Origin: Okeania sp. SIO1I7
Lineage (GTDB): Bacteria; Cyanobacteriota; Cyanobacteriia; Cyanobacteriales; Microcoleaceae
Direction: 5' to 3'
DNA: 64,000 bases
Assembly (NCBI GenBank): GCA_010672585.1
Contig: JAAHGF010000005.1
Location: 142,685-206,684 of the forward strand
The notes under the pieces were generated by a model. The model saw nothing but the letters and a program-made list of their open reading frames with translations. It was not told where the DNA came from and searched no databases. How positions within the stretch are numbered: the stretch's first letter is position 1; the number at the start of each line of letters is the position of its first letter. Shown here in pieces: positions 27,298-37,919 of this stretch. Made by a program: the position numbers and the translations under genes.

Positions 27298-29301
27298 TTA
27301 CTGTTTTAATTGATACAAAACAACTCGATTACGCCCTGCTTTCTTCGCCTGATATAAAGCTTCATCAGCCCGTTGAATAATCTTTTCTCCTGTAGTTCCA
27401 TGTAGAGGAAAACAGGCAACTCCAAGAGAAGCAGTGATATATGGTAGAGTTTCTCCTTGATTTTGTAATGATAATTTCCTCACTCCAGAACAAATAATTT
27501 CTGCTCTTTGTTGAGCAATCTTTAGAGGAGTATTAGTTAATATCACAGTCATTTCTTCCCCACCGTAACGACAAACAATATCATATTTTCTAACTTGTTT
27601 CTGTAAAAAATGCGCTACTTTTTGGAGCACAATATCTCCTACATCGTGACCATAAGTATCATTAAACTTTTTAAAACGATCAACATCTACCATGATAATA
27701 CTTAGAGGTTGTTGATAACGTTTCGCTTTGATAATTTCTTGCTTGAGAGATTCATCTAAATAGCGTCGATTAAATAGACCTGTGAGGGAATCACGAATAC
27801 TTTCATTTCTTAATTTTTCTCTAAGTTTGAGGTTGTACAGTCCTAAAGAAATTTGTTCGGCGACAGTACGAGCTAACTCTCGTTGATAGTTACTAATTCC
27901 TTGTGGCAGTTCACTTCGTAGGTAAAATATCCCCCAAGCTTTACCTTGAGCTAACAGGGGTATACAAATAGTACCAGTAAGTTGAGAGTCCTGATAAGTA
28001 TGAGCACAAAATAATTCTGGTTGATTATTGCTAGCAATATGAATTTTTTGATGGCGCAATGCCCAACAATCATTAAATTCAACCAACATTTCACTATCCG
28101 CTAAATTGCCATAATGACTAACACTTTCAAATTTATTGTTATGTTCATCTCTTGATAACACAGTGCCAGAAAAACCTGGAAACAATTTTTTGATAAATTC
28201 TGTTAGCAATTTATTCGCATCTTCAATTTTTTCGCAAGCTTGTAAAAAGTCTATCATTTGGTTAATAATTGCCATTTCTTGGTTGCGTTGCTCCAGTCTA
28301 TTTACTGATTCTTGCAAATGCTGTACCTGTTGCTCTAAATGATTATTATTACGATGCAACATTTCAATTTTCTCAGTTTGTAGGCGATCGACTTCCTCTT
28401 GCAATATCTGAATCATTCCATACATATCCACAGGATTCAAATTTTCCAACAAGCTAGTTTCTGTGACGATCCCTAACAATTGGTCATCATTACCACATAC
28501 AACTAATCGCCTTACTCCCAACCTTTGCATTTTCTGATGAGCTTTCCATAAGCTATCAAAGGGAGTCAAACTATGTAAAGGTGTACTCATAACTTCTGAG
28601 GCGACGAATTGTCTGATATTCATCCCTAGCGATTGAAATTGCACAATATCTCTTTCTGTGACAATTCCAATGGGATATAATCTCTGTTGTGGAACTGTGC
28701 GAACTATTACTATACAACTCACTCGATACTTTGCCATTTTTTCTGCCAAAGCAAATATAGATAAATCAGGCGATCCATGAATAACATTAGTAGTCATCAC
28801 TTCTTTCACCTGTCGATGTTTGAGTAAATCAACTGATTTTAAAGAATTGCGGAGACTTGCTACTGTAATCAAACCTACTAATTCTCCTGTCTTGGATAAT
28901 ACTGGTAGATGACGAATTTTATGCTGCCGAAAACAATTAACAACTGTTAAAATATTATCGACCTCTGAAGCAACTATTGTAATCAACTTCTGAGTCATCA
29001 CATCATTTATTTTCACATTCTCTATAGGAATTTCTTGGGCAATTAAGCGTACTATATCTCGCTCGGTTAGTATTCCTAATAGTTGATTATTTTCTACTAC
29101 TAATAAACAACTCGATCGCTTGCTTGACTCTATAGTTTGATTTGATTTTGTAACTGCATCAATCACCTTATCTTTTTTTATGGGTTGACTCAGATGATAT
29201 ATTGCTTGAGTCAGTAACATATCTGAAGTAACTATTAGGGGATTTCGCTCAATTGCTACCTCAATCTGTGAATTTAAAAATTGATCTTTGTTAGTAGACA
29301 T
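27298..29301 (-). CDS. CBS-CBS / GAF / GGDEF diguanylate cyclase
   Basis: 667 residues. Four CBS repeats in two pairs occupy about 10-300 (VVENNQLLGILTERDIVRLI; VKEVMTTNVIHGS; IGIVTERDIVQFQS; VTETSLLENLNP), then a coiled coil (about 300-345), a GAF domain (about 350-500) and a GGDEF domain (505-667). The active-site loop is GGEEM (580-584) rather than GGDEF; the acidic residues needed for metal and GTP are kept, and RKYD at 571-574 is the RxxD inhibitory site for c-di-GMP. It should make c-di-GMP in the cytoplasm in response to an adenine nucleotide bound by CBS and an unknown GAF ligand. Its GAF-GGDEF half is clearly paralogous to the protein at 48908. Confidence 0.9.
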   Translation of the reverse strand: MSTNKDQFLNSQIEVAIERNPLIVTSDMLLTQAIYHLSQPIKKDKVIDAVTKSNQTIESSKRSSCLLVVENNQLLGILTERDIVRLIAQEIPIENVKINDVMTQKLITIVASEVDNILTVVNCFRQHKIRHLPVLSKTGELVGLITVASLRNSLKSVDLLKHRQVKEVMTTNVIHGSPDLSIFALAEKMAKYRVSCIVIVRTVPQQRLYPIGIVTERDIVQFQSLGMNIRQFVASEVMSTPLHSLTPFDSLWKAHQKMQRLGVRRLVVCGNDDQLLGIVTETSLLENLNPVDMYGMIQILQEEVDRLQTEKIEMLHRNNNHLEQQVQHLQESVNRLEQRNQEMAIINQMIDFLQACEKIEDANKLLTEFIKKLFPGFSGTVLSRDEHNNKFESVSHYGNLADSEMLVEFNDCWALRHQKIHIASNNQPELFCAHTYQDSQLTGTICIPLLAQGKAWGIFYLRSELPQGISNYQRELARTVAEQISLGLYNLKLREKLRNESIRDSLTGLFNRRYLDESLKQEIIKAKRYQQPLSIIMVDVDRFKKFNDTYGHDVGDIVLQKVAHFLQKQVRKYDIVCRYGGEEMTVILTNTPLKIAQQRAEIICSGVRKLSLQNQGETLPYITASLGVACFPLHGTTGEKIIQRADEALYQAKKAGRNRVVLYQLKQ

Positions 29302-29529
29302 GGATCATAAGTATAAAATTACAAATATAAAATTTTAGCTTCAATCCTATTGGGAATTCAACCGTACAAATACCAAATCCGGTTGTACTTATTATATAGT
29401 TGGAAGAGATAGGGAGGTGGGGAGATGGGGAAATTGAATATTGAAGTGTGGATAGAATTATCAACATATACTATATAACGTGATTCTATATAATACCAAA
29501 GATCGCGCATTTTTGCTACATCTTTTTGA

Positions 29530-29581
29530 GAGCAGGGAGCTGGGATAAGGGAGCTGGGATAAGGGAGCTGGGATAAGGGAG
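29530..29581. repeat. GGAGCTGGGATAAG tandem repeat
   Basis: Three consecutive 17-base copies of GGGAGCTGGGATAAGGG-type sequence. It lies in a non-coding stretch that also has AT-rich DNA and no gene. Confidence 0.8.
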
Positions 29582-29718
29582 ATTAGGAATTAAGATGTAT
29601 TCACTTCATGTGTATAATATTTAAAAATATTGTTGAACCTTAGTTTTTACTTAATAACTGAAGTGTTCAATAAATATAGCATTATTTTGGATAATTGGTA
29701 TAATATCATGTCCTGATA

Positions 29719-30035
29719 ATTAGGGTTTGCGCTTCACTAGTCTTTTAGTAGGGGTAGGAGACAGGAGACAACCCACCCCTAGCCCCTCCCCCTCCCAGGA
29801 GGGGAGGGGAAGACAACCCACCCCTAGCCCCTCCCCCTCCCAGGAGGGGAGGAATGGGAATGAGCGAGGAGGTAGGAGCGGGCGTTTTGTCCCAAGATTG
29901 TTCTGCCCAACTCTTGACCAAAATCCGCTCCTAAATTGAACCATTACCACCTAAAACCTCGCACTTTTTGATACTTAAAAATGCGCTCAACCTTTATCTG
30001 TAAAGACTTTTAGATTTAATCAGCAAGCCCTAATT
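29719..30035. mobile_element. MITE-like repeat, family A (A3), inserted next to a family B end
   Basis: Starts AATTAGGGTTTGCGCTTCAC, ends TTTAATCAGCAAGCCCTAATTA; contains a duplicated ACAACCCACCCCTAGCCCCT block. TATCATGTCCTGATAATTAG, a family B left end, lies immediately before it at 29704, and AGTTATAAAAAAAACTTTCT, typical B interior, follows at 30036. A3 therefore probably landed inside a B copy. Confidence 0.75.
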
Positions 30036-30250
30036 AGTTATAAAAAAAACTTTCTTCTTCTATTCTTCCTCTTCCTTCTTCTTTCTTCCCTCCTGACTCA
30101 GTCGTTCCCCTCCCCTCCTGGAAGCAGGGCTAATTCATTGCCTGGGGAGAATATTAATGATGAAGTACATTTAATTGTGCAAATATACAAATATCTCCAT
30201 CTCCCATCCCCTCATCTCCCCATCTCCTCACACTCCCCTACTCCCTATCT

Positions 30251-31921
30251 TTAATATTGACGCGATTTGGCAATTTTTAAACTGAGTAAAATTACTGGTA
30301 TAATCCCTACCAAAACAATTGCTAAAGCTGGACCTGCTGCCTCCGTTAACCGCTCATCAGAAGCCAAATTATAAACCCTGACTGCTAAGGTATCAAAATT
30401 AAACGGACGAATTACCATTGTTGCAGGTAACTCTTTCATCACATCCACAAAAGTTAACATTGCTCCAGTTAATAACCCTCCCCACATCATCGGTGCATGA
30501 ACTTTAACCAGAGTCTTCGTGGGTCCATAACCTAAACTTCGGGAAGCATCATCTAAACTTGGTTTGATTTTGAGCAAACTTGACTCCACAGCACCAAATG
30601 CTACCGCCATAAACCTCACCAAATAAGCAAACACTAATGCTGTAATAGTTCCACTGAATAATAAACCAGTTGATATGCCAAATATTGAACGCATGAAACT
30701 ATCAATAATATTGTCAACCGTACCTATGGGAATCAAAATTCCGACTGCAATAACTGAACCAGGTACAGCATAACCCATAGCAGCAATGCGGGTCGATAAA
30801 CGCATTCCCAAATTCCGATTTAACCGCACCCCATAAGCCATAATTAAGGCGATCGCCACAGCAAAAACAGCGGTAACTCCTGCCAAAATCAAACTATGGG
30901 AAGCATAATTCCAAAACTTTCCCCGAAAACTTTCCCCACTTTCAGCAATAGTCATTTCTAATAATAATCCTGCTGGCAACAGAAAACCCAACAAGACTGG
31001 CAGCAAACAAGCAAAGAAACTGACTATCCCACGCATTCCACCTAAGCGAAACTGCTGCAATTTTTGATACTGACTGCTAGTTTGATAATATTTTGCCTGG
31101 CGACGCGACCATAACTCCAGCAAAATTAACCATAAAATAAATAACATCAATACTGCTGCTAACTGTGCTGCGGCAACTCTCTCTCCCATACCAAACCAAG
31201 TCCGATATATCCCAGTGGTAAATGTTTCAACTCCAAAATATTGCACTGTACCGAAATCATTGAGAGTCTCCATCAGTGCTAGTGCTAAACCTGCCATTAT
31301 TGCTGGTCGAGCCAAGGGTAAAGCTATTTTATAAAAACTACGCCAAGGGTTGCATCCCAGGGAACGACTAGCTTCTAAAGTACAGGTTGATTGTTCTAAA
31401 AAAGCGACTCGTGTTAGTAAGTAAACATAAGGATATAAGGTAAGGGTTAACAAAGCGATCGCTCCTCCAATGGAACGGATTTCCGGGAACCAATAATCAC
31501 TGACACTTGTCCAACCAAATACCTCTCGCAACCACATTTGTACAGGTCCATAAAATTCTAGTAATTCTGTGTAAGTGTAGGCGAGAATATAAGCGGGAGT
31601 TGCCAACGGTAACAGCATTGCCCATTCAAAGATGCGACTACCAGGAAAGCGACACATTGTGACTAACCATGCTACCCCTACTCCAATGGTGACAACTCCG
31701 CAACCTACTCCTACCATTAAGATGAAGGAGTTTAAGAGATAACGAGGTAAAACTGTAGAAGCTAAATGACTCCAAATTTCTCCTGTATCCGAGAAAATAC
31801 TGCTGAGAATAAATACTACAGGAGCTGAGATTAAGGCTGCGATCGCTATGACAAATATTGTCCAAGCATTCCAGTTGAGGCGGTTAAATTTTTTGATATT
31901 AAACATTTTTATATTAGACAT
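30251..31921 (-). CDS. futB: Fused ferric iron ABC transporter permease (FutB/FbpB type)
   Basis: 556 residues, two fused permease modules with about 12 membrane helices. Each half has the EAA loop that docks on the ATPase: EASRSLGCNPWRSFYKIALP in the first and DDASRSLGYGPTKTLVKVHA in the second. This arrangement is that of FbpB/SfuB/FutB iron(III) permeases and the related ThiP. In the plasma membrane it would pass Fe(III) delivered by the binding protein FutA. The gene is divergent from the ATPase gene at 32532 with 610 bases between them. No futA lies in the window. Iron rather than thiamine or another ion is inferred from family resemblance and the paired ATPase. Confidence 0.85.
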   Translation of the reverse strand: MSNIKMFNIKKFNRLNWNAWTIFVIAIAALISAPVVFILSSIFSDTGEIWSHLASTVLPRYLLNSFILMVGVGCGVVTIGVGVAWLVTMCRFPGSRIFEWAMLLPLATPAYILAYTYTELLEFYGPVQMWLREVFGWTSVSDYWFPEIRSIGGAIALLTLTLYPYVYLLTRVAFLEQSTCTLEASRSLGCNPWRSFYKIALPLARPAIMAGLALALMETLNDFGTVQYFGVETFTTGIYRTWFGMGERVAAAQLAAVLMLFILWLILLELWSRRQAKYYQTSSQYQKLQQFRLGGMRGIVSFFACLLPVLLGFLLPAGLLLEMTIAESGESFRGKFWNYASHSLILAGVTAVFAVAIALIMAYGVRLNRNLGMRLSTRIAAMGYAVPGSVIAVGILIPIGTVDNIIDSFMRSIFGISTGLLFSGTITALVFAYLVRFMAVAFGAVESSLLKIKPSLDDASRSLGYGPTKTLVKVHAPMMWGGLLTGAMLTFVDVMKELPATMVIRPFNFDTLAVRVYNLASDERLTEAAGPALAIVLVGIIPVILLSLKIAKSRQY

Positions 31922-32531
31922 TACAAAAAATTATATAACTTTAAATGAGAACATTTCCTAAAAAGCTAAAAAGTAGGTTAAGATAATTCAAGCAATAATT
32001 AATGTTATAGACAACTTTAAGGACTATAGCGGTAAATGTACTAAAGACATTCTGAAATTCTTAAAGAAGGAGTTAGGATAAAGCAATTCTGGAGGCAGAA
32101 TCAATAGAATAAAGATTTGACCCCAATTCTAGGCACAGCAAATAACAGTGGGGATTGAAACCCCATCAGGTTTCGGACTAGGAGCTAGTGTCGCTACGCG
32201 GAAGTCAAAAGTCAAAAGTCAAAAGTATTGATTATTCAACAACTAACAATTAATAATTAATAATTACCTCTTCTTAAAAGAAGAGGATTGACTAAAAGTA
32301 TTTTTTTTGATTATCTTGATAGATTGGATATAGCCCAGGTTTCCTCGCCATCCCACCCTCCGGGAAGCTCCGAAGATCGACCGCTTTTATCCCCTTAAAA
32401 GGCGAGACTTCAAGGCGTGAATTGTTAAATTAATAACTATTAACTATCAACTCTTAATAATTAATTATTAATAATTAATTATTAATTATTTTGATAACTT
32501 TTGACTTACTACTAGGGAGGTTAATTAATAA
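31922..32531. other. Divergent intergenic region between futB and futC
   Basis: Contains a CAAAAGT tandem (32205-32226), the family E copy and AATTAATAATT palindromic runs. I looked for a Fur box and found no convincing 19-base match; GGTTAAGATAATTCAAGCAA near 31977 is the nearest candidate and is weak. Confidence 0.35.
32240..32425. repeat. MITE-like repeat, family E (E2)
   Basis: TTACCTCTTCTTAAAAGAAGAGG, TAGATTGGATATAGCCCAGG, TCGCCATCCCACCC, GACCGCTTTTATCCCC and GGCGAGACTTCAAGGCGTGA line up with E1. Ends are degenerate. Confidence 0.6.
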
Positions 32532-33656
32532 ATGGCCCAATCTGTAATTCTCCAGATGGAGAGTGTCAGCAAGCAATTTTCTGGTACTGCTACCCCTGCA
32601 GTGCAAAATGTAAATTTAACACTAACATACGGGGATATACTGGGGTTATTAGGGCCTTCAGGCTGCGGTAAAACAACTTTATTGAGAATGATTGCTGGAT
32701 TTGAACAACCGCAGTCAGGTATTATTACTATCAATGAACAAGTGGTTGCTGGCCTACATGATTGGGTGCCACCAGAAAAGCGAGATGTTGGTATGGTATT
32801 CCAAGATTATGCCTTATTTCCTCATCTGACAGTAGCCAAAAATATTGCATTCGGACTACATAATTCTGGTAAAAAGTCAAGCAAACAAATTAATCATCAA
32901 GTAGTAGAGGTTCTTGAATTGGTTGGTTTGTCTGGTCTGGAAAGTCGCTATCCCCACGAACTTTCTGGGGGTCAACAGCAACGGATAGCTTTGGCGCGTG
33001 CTTTGGCACCAAATCCAGCTTTAGTATTATTGGATGAACCTTTGAGTAATTTGGATGTACAAGTCAGAATCAGATTACGGCAAGAATTACGAGACATTCT
33101 CAAAAATGCTGGTGCTTCGGGAATTTTTGTTACTCACGATCAAGAAGAGGCAATGGCTATTTGCGATCGGGTGGCAGTAATGCGAGCTGGATGTGTGGAA
33201 CAGTTTGGTACTCCGGAAGATATTTATACTCAACCTGCTTCTCAGTTTGTAGCTGAATTTGTAACTCAGGCTAATTTTTTACCTGCACGTCGTCAAGGTC
33301 AGCTATGGGAAACGGAGCTTGGAGATTTTGAATTAACAGATAATCATTTATTTTGTGGGAAAATTGGTAGCTTAGATGAATTCGATCAAGTTGAGTTAAT
33401 GATTCGTCAGGAAAATTTGATGTTAAAACCTGATGATGGCGGGTCTATAGTGATTCACGATCGCCAATTTTTAGGTCGTGAATTTCGTTATTCTTTACGC
33501 ACTGAATCTGGACAAGAACTAATTGCTCGTACAACTCCACAAGTAGCATTGCCCATTGGGATTAAGATTAAGGTATCTATTGCAGAGGATTGTTTGAGAG
33601 TTTTTCCTGCTACATCTACTAAAAATCTGGCTCAATCTTCTTCCCTAGTTAGTGTT

Positions 33657-33662
<6 letters not shown>
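32532..33662 (+). CDS. futC: Ferric iron ABC transporter ATP-binding protein (FutC/FbpC type)
   Basis: 376 residues. Walker A GPSGCGKT at 41-48, Q-loop FQDYALFPHLTV, signature LSGGQQQRIALARAL, Walker B LVLLDEPLSNLD, H-loop FVTHDQEEA. After about residue 240 a TOBE-type regulatory domain follows (ATQANFLPARRQGQLWETEL to VSIAEDCLRVFP). ABC ATPases of this CysA/PotA/FbpC branch drive import; pairing with the divergent fused permease points to iron. AGGGAGG lies ten bases before the ATG. The TAG stop (33660-33662) is part of the left end of family A copy A4, so the C-terminal residues may have been changed by that insertion. Confidence 0.86.
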
Positions 33663-33916
<254 letters not shown>

Positions 33917-33965
33917 GAGGGGTGGCGCGCTCCACAGACTGACACTGCTAACCCAGCAGCCAAAT

Positions 33966-34074
33966 TTTACAGCACTTTTCAAGTTGATGAACCACATCTT
34001 CACAAACAAAACCTTGTAGGGACGTTCCATGGAACGTCCCTACTGTGGTCTACCCAAATGAAAACCGCTGTAAA
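33966..34074. repeat. MITE-like repeat, family I (I2)
   Basis: TTTACAGCACTTTTCAAGTT and GAAAACCGCTGTAAA are inverted ends; the interior matches I1 closely (AACCACATCTTCACA, GTAGGGACGTTCC, TACTGTGGTCTACC), and GGGACGTTCCATGGAACGTCCC is itself a perfect palindrome. The rest of 34075-34542 has no gene that I recognise. Confidence 0.75.
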
Positions 34075-34542
34075 TCTAATAAACTATTGGTATGCGCTGC
34101 AAAATTGATTGGTTTTCCCATCCCTCCGTTCCCCTTCGGGAGAGCGCGGGTTTTCAACCAATGTTGAGATAAAATGTGATTTTACGGCAGATTATAAAAT
34201 ATTGTATAGTATTTCTCAGTAAGCATGAGCTAGACTACTAGATACTCCCCACTACCCTCTTTATTAGGGGATTTAGGGGGATCGAAAACTGGGTTTTTCT
34301 GAGGCAAATGTAATATTTTGGATATTAATATCGACCCGGTATCTCTACTTTTTCAGATATATTAATATCGTCAGGTAAACTATATTGCTATTCTGCCAAA
34401 GTAAATTTCCATTCTTTAGTTATTATTTCGATTGTTTCTTTGTCTAATAATTACTGATTTGATGAAAAACCTAGGTTTCCCCAGTCAGTAGATGCAGAAA
34501 CCCGGTGTCTCTAGATAGTAATAAATTTTGCCTGATCGCTAA

Positions 34543-35403
34543 CTAACTGATAGCTACGGCCTCTTCAACAGCATTGTCATGTTCTACTCGAAAAACATTT
34601 GCACTGAGGTTAGCTACTATCTGTTTTCCTTGTTGAGTAAGATTTAGATAAGCCACCGCATCCTTAACATAACTATAAACCACATTCCAGTAAAACTTAG
34701 GATAGCCCTGACGTAAATCACCAGGGTTATTATATCCTAATATTTTATTCTGGCCTGTTTCCTCAAATTCATAGAATAAGGCACTGATTTTTTGTAAATA
34801 CCGGGGGTCACTTAACTGACCAATTAAATCTGCTGCCCTCACTAAACCAGGATAGTTTTCCTTATCTTGGTGATCTTCATCTGCTGGTACAGGGAAACGA
34901 GTCAGTTCTATGTTACGCTTAATCACTTCTGCATCAATTAACTTATGGCCTCCAAAGCGTTCCTGAATAAACAGTTTACCTCGGTCAACATGATAAGGAG
35001 TTAGGTTGGCATCCGTAGCGCCTCTAGGTAAAGATACACTGGTACCATCTATGCCTGTAGCATATAGTCTTAGGTCTCCTCTATCTTGACGACATACACC
35101 TTTGACATACCCAATATCGTGACAAAGTAAGGAAATGTGGTAGTGTAGCCAATCTTCACAAGAAACTCCACCTTCACGGATATGTTTCCCGCGTAAAATT
35201 TCTTGTCCCACTAAAGTTACAAGAATAGTATGTTCCACATTGTGATATAGGGCATCACTATTAGCAATATTTTCTAATGCCATTCCAGCTGCCCAGGCAA
35301 TAATATCAGCATAATCTGCTTTATATCCACCATAAGTATGACGGTAGCCATTAGTCAGCCGTTTTATGAAGGCATCAATTAAAAGTTCAGTGGAGTTAAA
35401 CAT
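34543..35403 (-). CDS. HD-domain metal-dependent phosphohydrolase, cyanobacterial
   Basis: 286 residues. Metal ligands of the HD superfamily are visible: H54 and H58 in YHNVEHT and the HD dyad at 95-96 in LLCHDIGYVKG, with further acidic/His residues in ADEDHQDKENYPG and VRAADLIGQLSD. The spacing fits a soluble HD hydrolase of the kind annotated in cyanobacteria as the Npun_R2479 family (name from memory). Likely a metal-dependent phosphohydrolase acting on a nucleotide or related phosphoester; the substrate is unknown. It stands alone. The region upstream is long and AT-rich. Confidence 0.82.
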   Translation of the reverse strand: MFNSTELLIDAFIKRLTNGYRHTYGGYKADYADIIAWAAGMALENIANSDALYHNVEHTILVTLVGQEILRGKHIREGGVSCEDWLHYHISLLCHDIGYVKGVCRQDRGDLRLYATGIDGTSVSLPRGATDANLTPYHVDRGKLFIQERFGGHKLIDAEVIKRNIELTRFPVPADEDHQDKENYPGLVRAADLIGQLSDPRYLQKISALFYEFEETGQNKILGYNNPGDLRQGYPKFYWNVVYSYVKDAVAYLNLTQQGKQIVANLSANVFRVEHDNAVEEAVAIS

Positions 35404-36674
35404 CTGCAGTCTCCTAATTTATATTTTCTATTTCACTAAATGTCAGTTCAATGAACTGATACTCTTTTTTATTTACTATCATAAACAAATTATCTCACCT
35501 CATTTTCTTTTTTTTATTCCTCTATACTAATTATTATTATTTTTAGCCATAGTTAAAAAGTTAATTTGAGGTTTCAATATATAGCAATTTTATTTTATTT
35601 GTGAGAGTTCTTAGGCTTTTAGGGACCACAGAACAGGGAATAGGGAATGGGAAACACTAAAGTAATAAAATTATCACGAATGATTTAGGATTGCTATATC
35701 TACATTGATTGAATACTTTAGATGCTATCCAAAGTTTAAGCTGGAAGATAGTCTATGAATCATTATATAATAGTTTTTCTATTTTATATATCAAACTAGA
35801 TTGTCATCTTTATATTTTACAAATAGTTCTGTGAAACCTGCCACTTTTATCTCATTGTTTTTTATTTTATCTTGATATCTTAAATCTTAATTTCATCATA
35901 TATAATATCCTTGAATTCTGCAATCGTAAAAAAAATGTTTTAATCAAGAGGAAAATATTATAGTTTCATTATGTAAAAATACTTATATATCTGATGATTT
36001 TGTATAAGTTTTACATGAGTGACTCTGTTGATTTTTTTTTGAGTTTATTAGTAATAATAATCAGATTGTTACAACTATCAAAAATAGGCTTTAGACTTAA
36101 TCTTTAGTTGTTTTTTCCTGAAGATAATGTTCACAACTAAAATGTAAATACCACATATTTCGGTGTTATTTACTATTAACAAAAAAAATCAGGTATTAAG
36201 GCTCCTCTTTTAAGGGGATAAAAAAGAAAATCAAGAAAATTATGCATCTTCTCGCCTCCCTATTGCAGGAGGTACTGAACCCCGCAGTTCCTCCCCAGGA
36301 GGCTAACTGTTAACACAGTTCCTCTCTCAAGAGGCTAACTGAATTGACACATCAAGTCTAACATTCTATATTCGAGATAGCTTGATTGATTTAACTATAG
36401 AAGTATCAAAAAAATCATAGCCCCATTCTGTGATTAACGATTATAATTATGGTTAATATTCTTTTCAGATAACTATCATTGCCAATATGAATTGCTAATA
36501 TATTTAAAACCTTTATACTAGGTTTTTTGATGATTATTATATGTAATTTAATCTCGACTTGTCTGTGATTAAAATCTACTATTAGTTGTGAGAGTAAAAA
36601 ATAACTAATGTGATTTGAATCACAAGAATAAAAAAAATACTATATTAGCATCCGTAAAAATCAAAATAGTAATA
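35404..36674. other. AT-rich intergenic stretch with repeat fragments
   Basis: Besides the family D copy at 35580-35698, about 36200-36360 carries a family E-like piece (GGCTCCTCTTTTAAGGGGAT) and the duplicated GAGGCTAACTG. No coding frame is credible. Confidence 0.4.
35580..35698. repeat. MITE-like repeat, family D (D1)
   Basis: TATAGCAATTTTATTTTATT and GATTTAGGATTGCTATA are the inverted ends; the interior AGGGAATGGGAAACACTAAA is shared with D3. 119 bp. Confidence 0.75.
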
Positions 36675-37496
36675 ATGAAAAATCGAAAAAATAAATATCA
36701 AAATATATTTTTTGAACCCAACTGTGAAGATAGTATCTTTAATAAACTACCTCAAGAAGTTAAACAATGGGCGGCTAGCTTGCCTTGGCATCAACGCCGT
36801 TATGTTTTATCTTTTTCTTATATTTTATGTGGCTCTTCTCCAGAAAAACAAGCAGAATTTTTAGATGACTATATAGCTGATGGTTTAGCAGTCAAAATGC
36901 TACAAGATATAGATACAATTAACAGGATTAACAAATATCTAAGACGTTTTCGTACTCAAACAAAAATCAATGAAAATGTACTCAGAAATTATATTAGACA
37001 ATATTATATTCATTCTGCTCAAGACGTACGCTGTAAAACTCAACAATATTTAGAATCGGCATTAAAATTAGTCATTAATACAGAAGAAAGAAATCACATA
37101 TTTAACTATATTTTGGGATTTGAATTGGTTAAGATTATGTTCACAATGAGTTGGCTACAACATGAAAAATTAGCTCGTCTTCAAACAAATCAGGATAATT
37201 TTCTTAAAACATATATTAAACCAATTCAGCACGCTCATCAAATTAATGGCATTATTGTACCTAAAGATAAAGGAATATTTTTTGCAAAAAGAGATTATTA
37301 TGTGCAAATACCTGAACTGTCTCCAAAAAAATTAGTAACTTTAGTAATAGCAACTTTTACGACTGATAAAGTTACGAAGTGTGGTTTTGCGATCGCTCGC
37401 CATATTAAAGCTTTAAAATTTGACTTTGATTATATATTTCAACAGCAAGAGGAAGAAGAAATTTTTCCTTTAGAATTTGAGTCTCTAGTTAATTAG
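36675..37496 (+). CDS. Conserved cyanobacterial protein of unknown function
   Basis: 273 residues from ATG 36675; the frame extends upstream to a TTG at 36615 but those 20 codons are Lys/Ile-rich and not family-like. The sequence is soluble and helical: PQEVKQWAASLPWHQRRYVL, then AEFLDDYIADGLAVKMLQD, YYIHSAQDVRCKTQQYLESA, NYILGFELVKIMFTMSWLQH and a C-terminal alpha/beta part (GIIVPKDKGIFFAKRDYYVQ, LVIATFTTDKVTKCGFAIAR). I recall closely similar proteins in many filamentous cyanobacteria, none with a demonstrated role. It precedes gshA by 420 bases of plain AT-rich DNA; no shared operon is implied. Confidence 0.75.
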   Translation: MKNRKNKYQNIFFEPNCEDSIFNKLPQEVKQWAASLPWHQRRYVLSFSYILCGSSPEKQAEFLDDYIADGLAVKMLQDIDTINRINKYLRRFRTQTKINENVLRNYIRQYYIHSAQDVRCKTQQYLESALKLVINTEERNHIFNYILGFELVKIMFTMSWLQHEKLARLQTNQDNFLKTYIKPIQHAHQINGIIVPKDKGIFFAKRDYYVQIPELSPKKLVTLVIATFTTDKVTKCGFAIARHIKALKFDFDYIFQQQEEEEIFPLEFESLVN

Positions 37497-37908
37497 AAGA
37501 AAATTATTCAAATGTATCTTTTAGAAATATATTAAATCATTAAATAATTAAATATTGAGCTGCTTTAATCTCAAGTATTTTCAGATTAATTATGATATAG
37601 GAATACTAAATAATTTATGAGAAATTGATTACTTCCTGTTTCCTAAACCCTAGAAATCTACAATATCTCATAATTCAAACAAAATTGCGATAAATTGTCA
37701 TTTTTTAAGTCATAAAAACTCTCTCTACTACCTATCACTTTCAGCTATACCCCATCCCCTCAAGCACTTTATTCTCTTTTCTTTCACAGTTCAAATGTAA
37801 ATGCCATACTTCAATAAAGTAATAATCTCTTGATAATCTAAGCTCTGAGGCATATACCAAATATGTTAAATATACTGATACCATTAAAAATATAAATAAA
37901 CCATATTC

Positions 37909-37913
37909 AGGAG
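37909..37913 (+). promoter_or_regulatory. Ribosome-binding site supporting the gshA GTG start
   Basis: AGGAG lies six bases before GTG 37920; the next ATG (codon 11) has no such site and would remove part of the conserved N-terminus. Confidence 0.75.
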
Positions 37914-37919
37914 CCTGTT

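Noticed and set aside
30221-30232. Yfr1 small RNA motif (CTCCTCACAC)
   Set aside because: It lies inside a CTCCCCAT/CTCCCCTA low-complexity tract, with no flanking stem-loops of Yfr1.
31960-32000. Fur box between futB and futC
   Set aside because: Only partial AT-rich similarity to the 19-base consensus; not distinguishable from background.
32150-32175. GGGGATTGAAACCCC as a CRISPR repeat
   Set aside because: Resembles the 3' end of some cyanobacterial CRISPR repeats, but occurs once, without a second copy at spacer distance.
36615-36674. TTG start for the conserved protein at 36675
   Set aside because: The added 20 codons are Lys/Ile-rich with no ribosome-binding site; the conserved part starts later.
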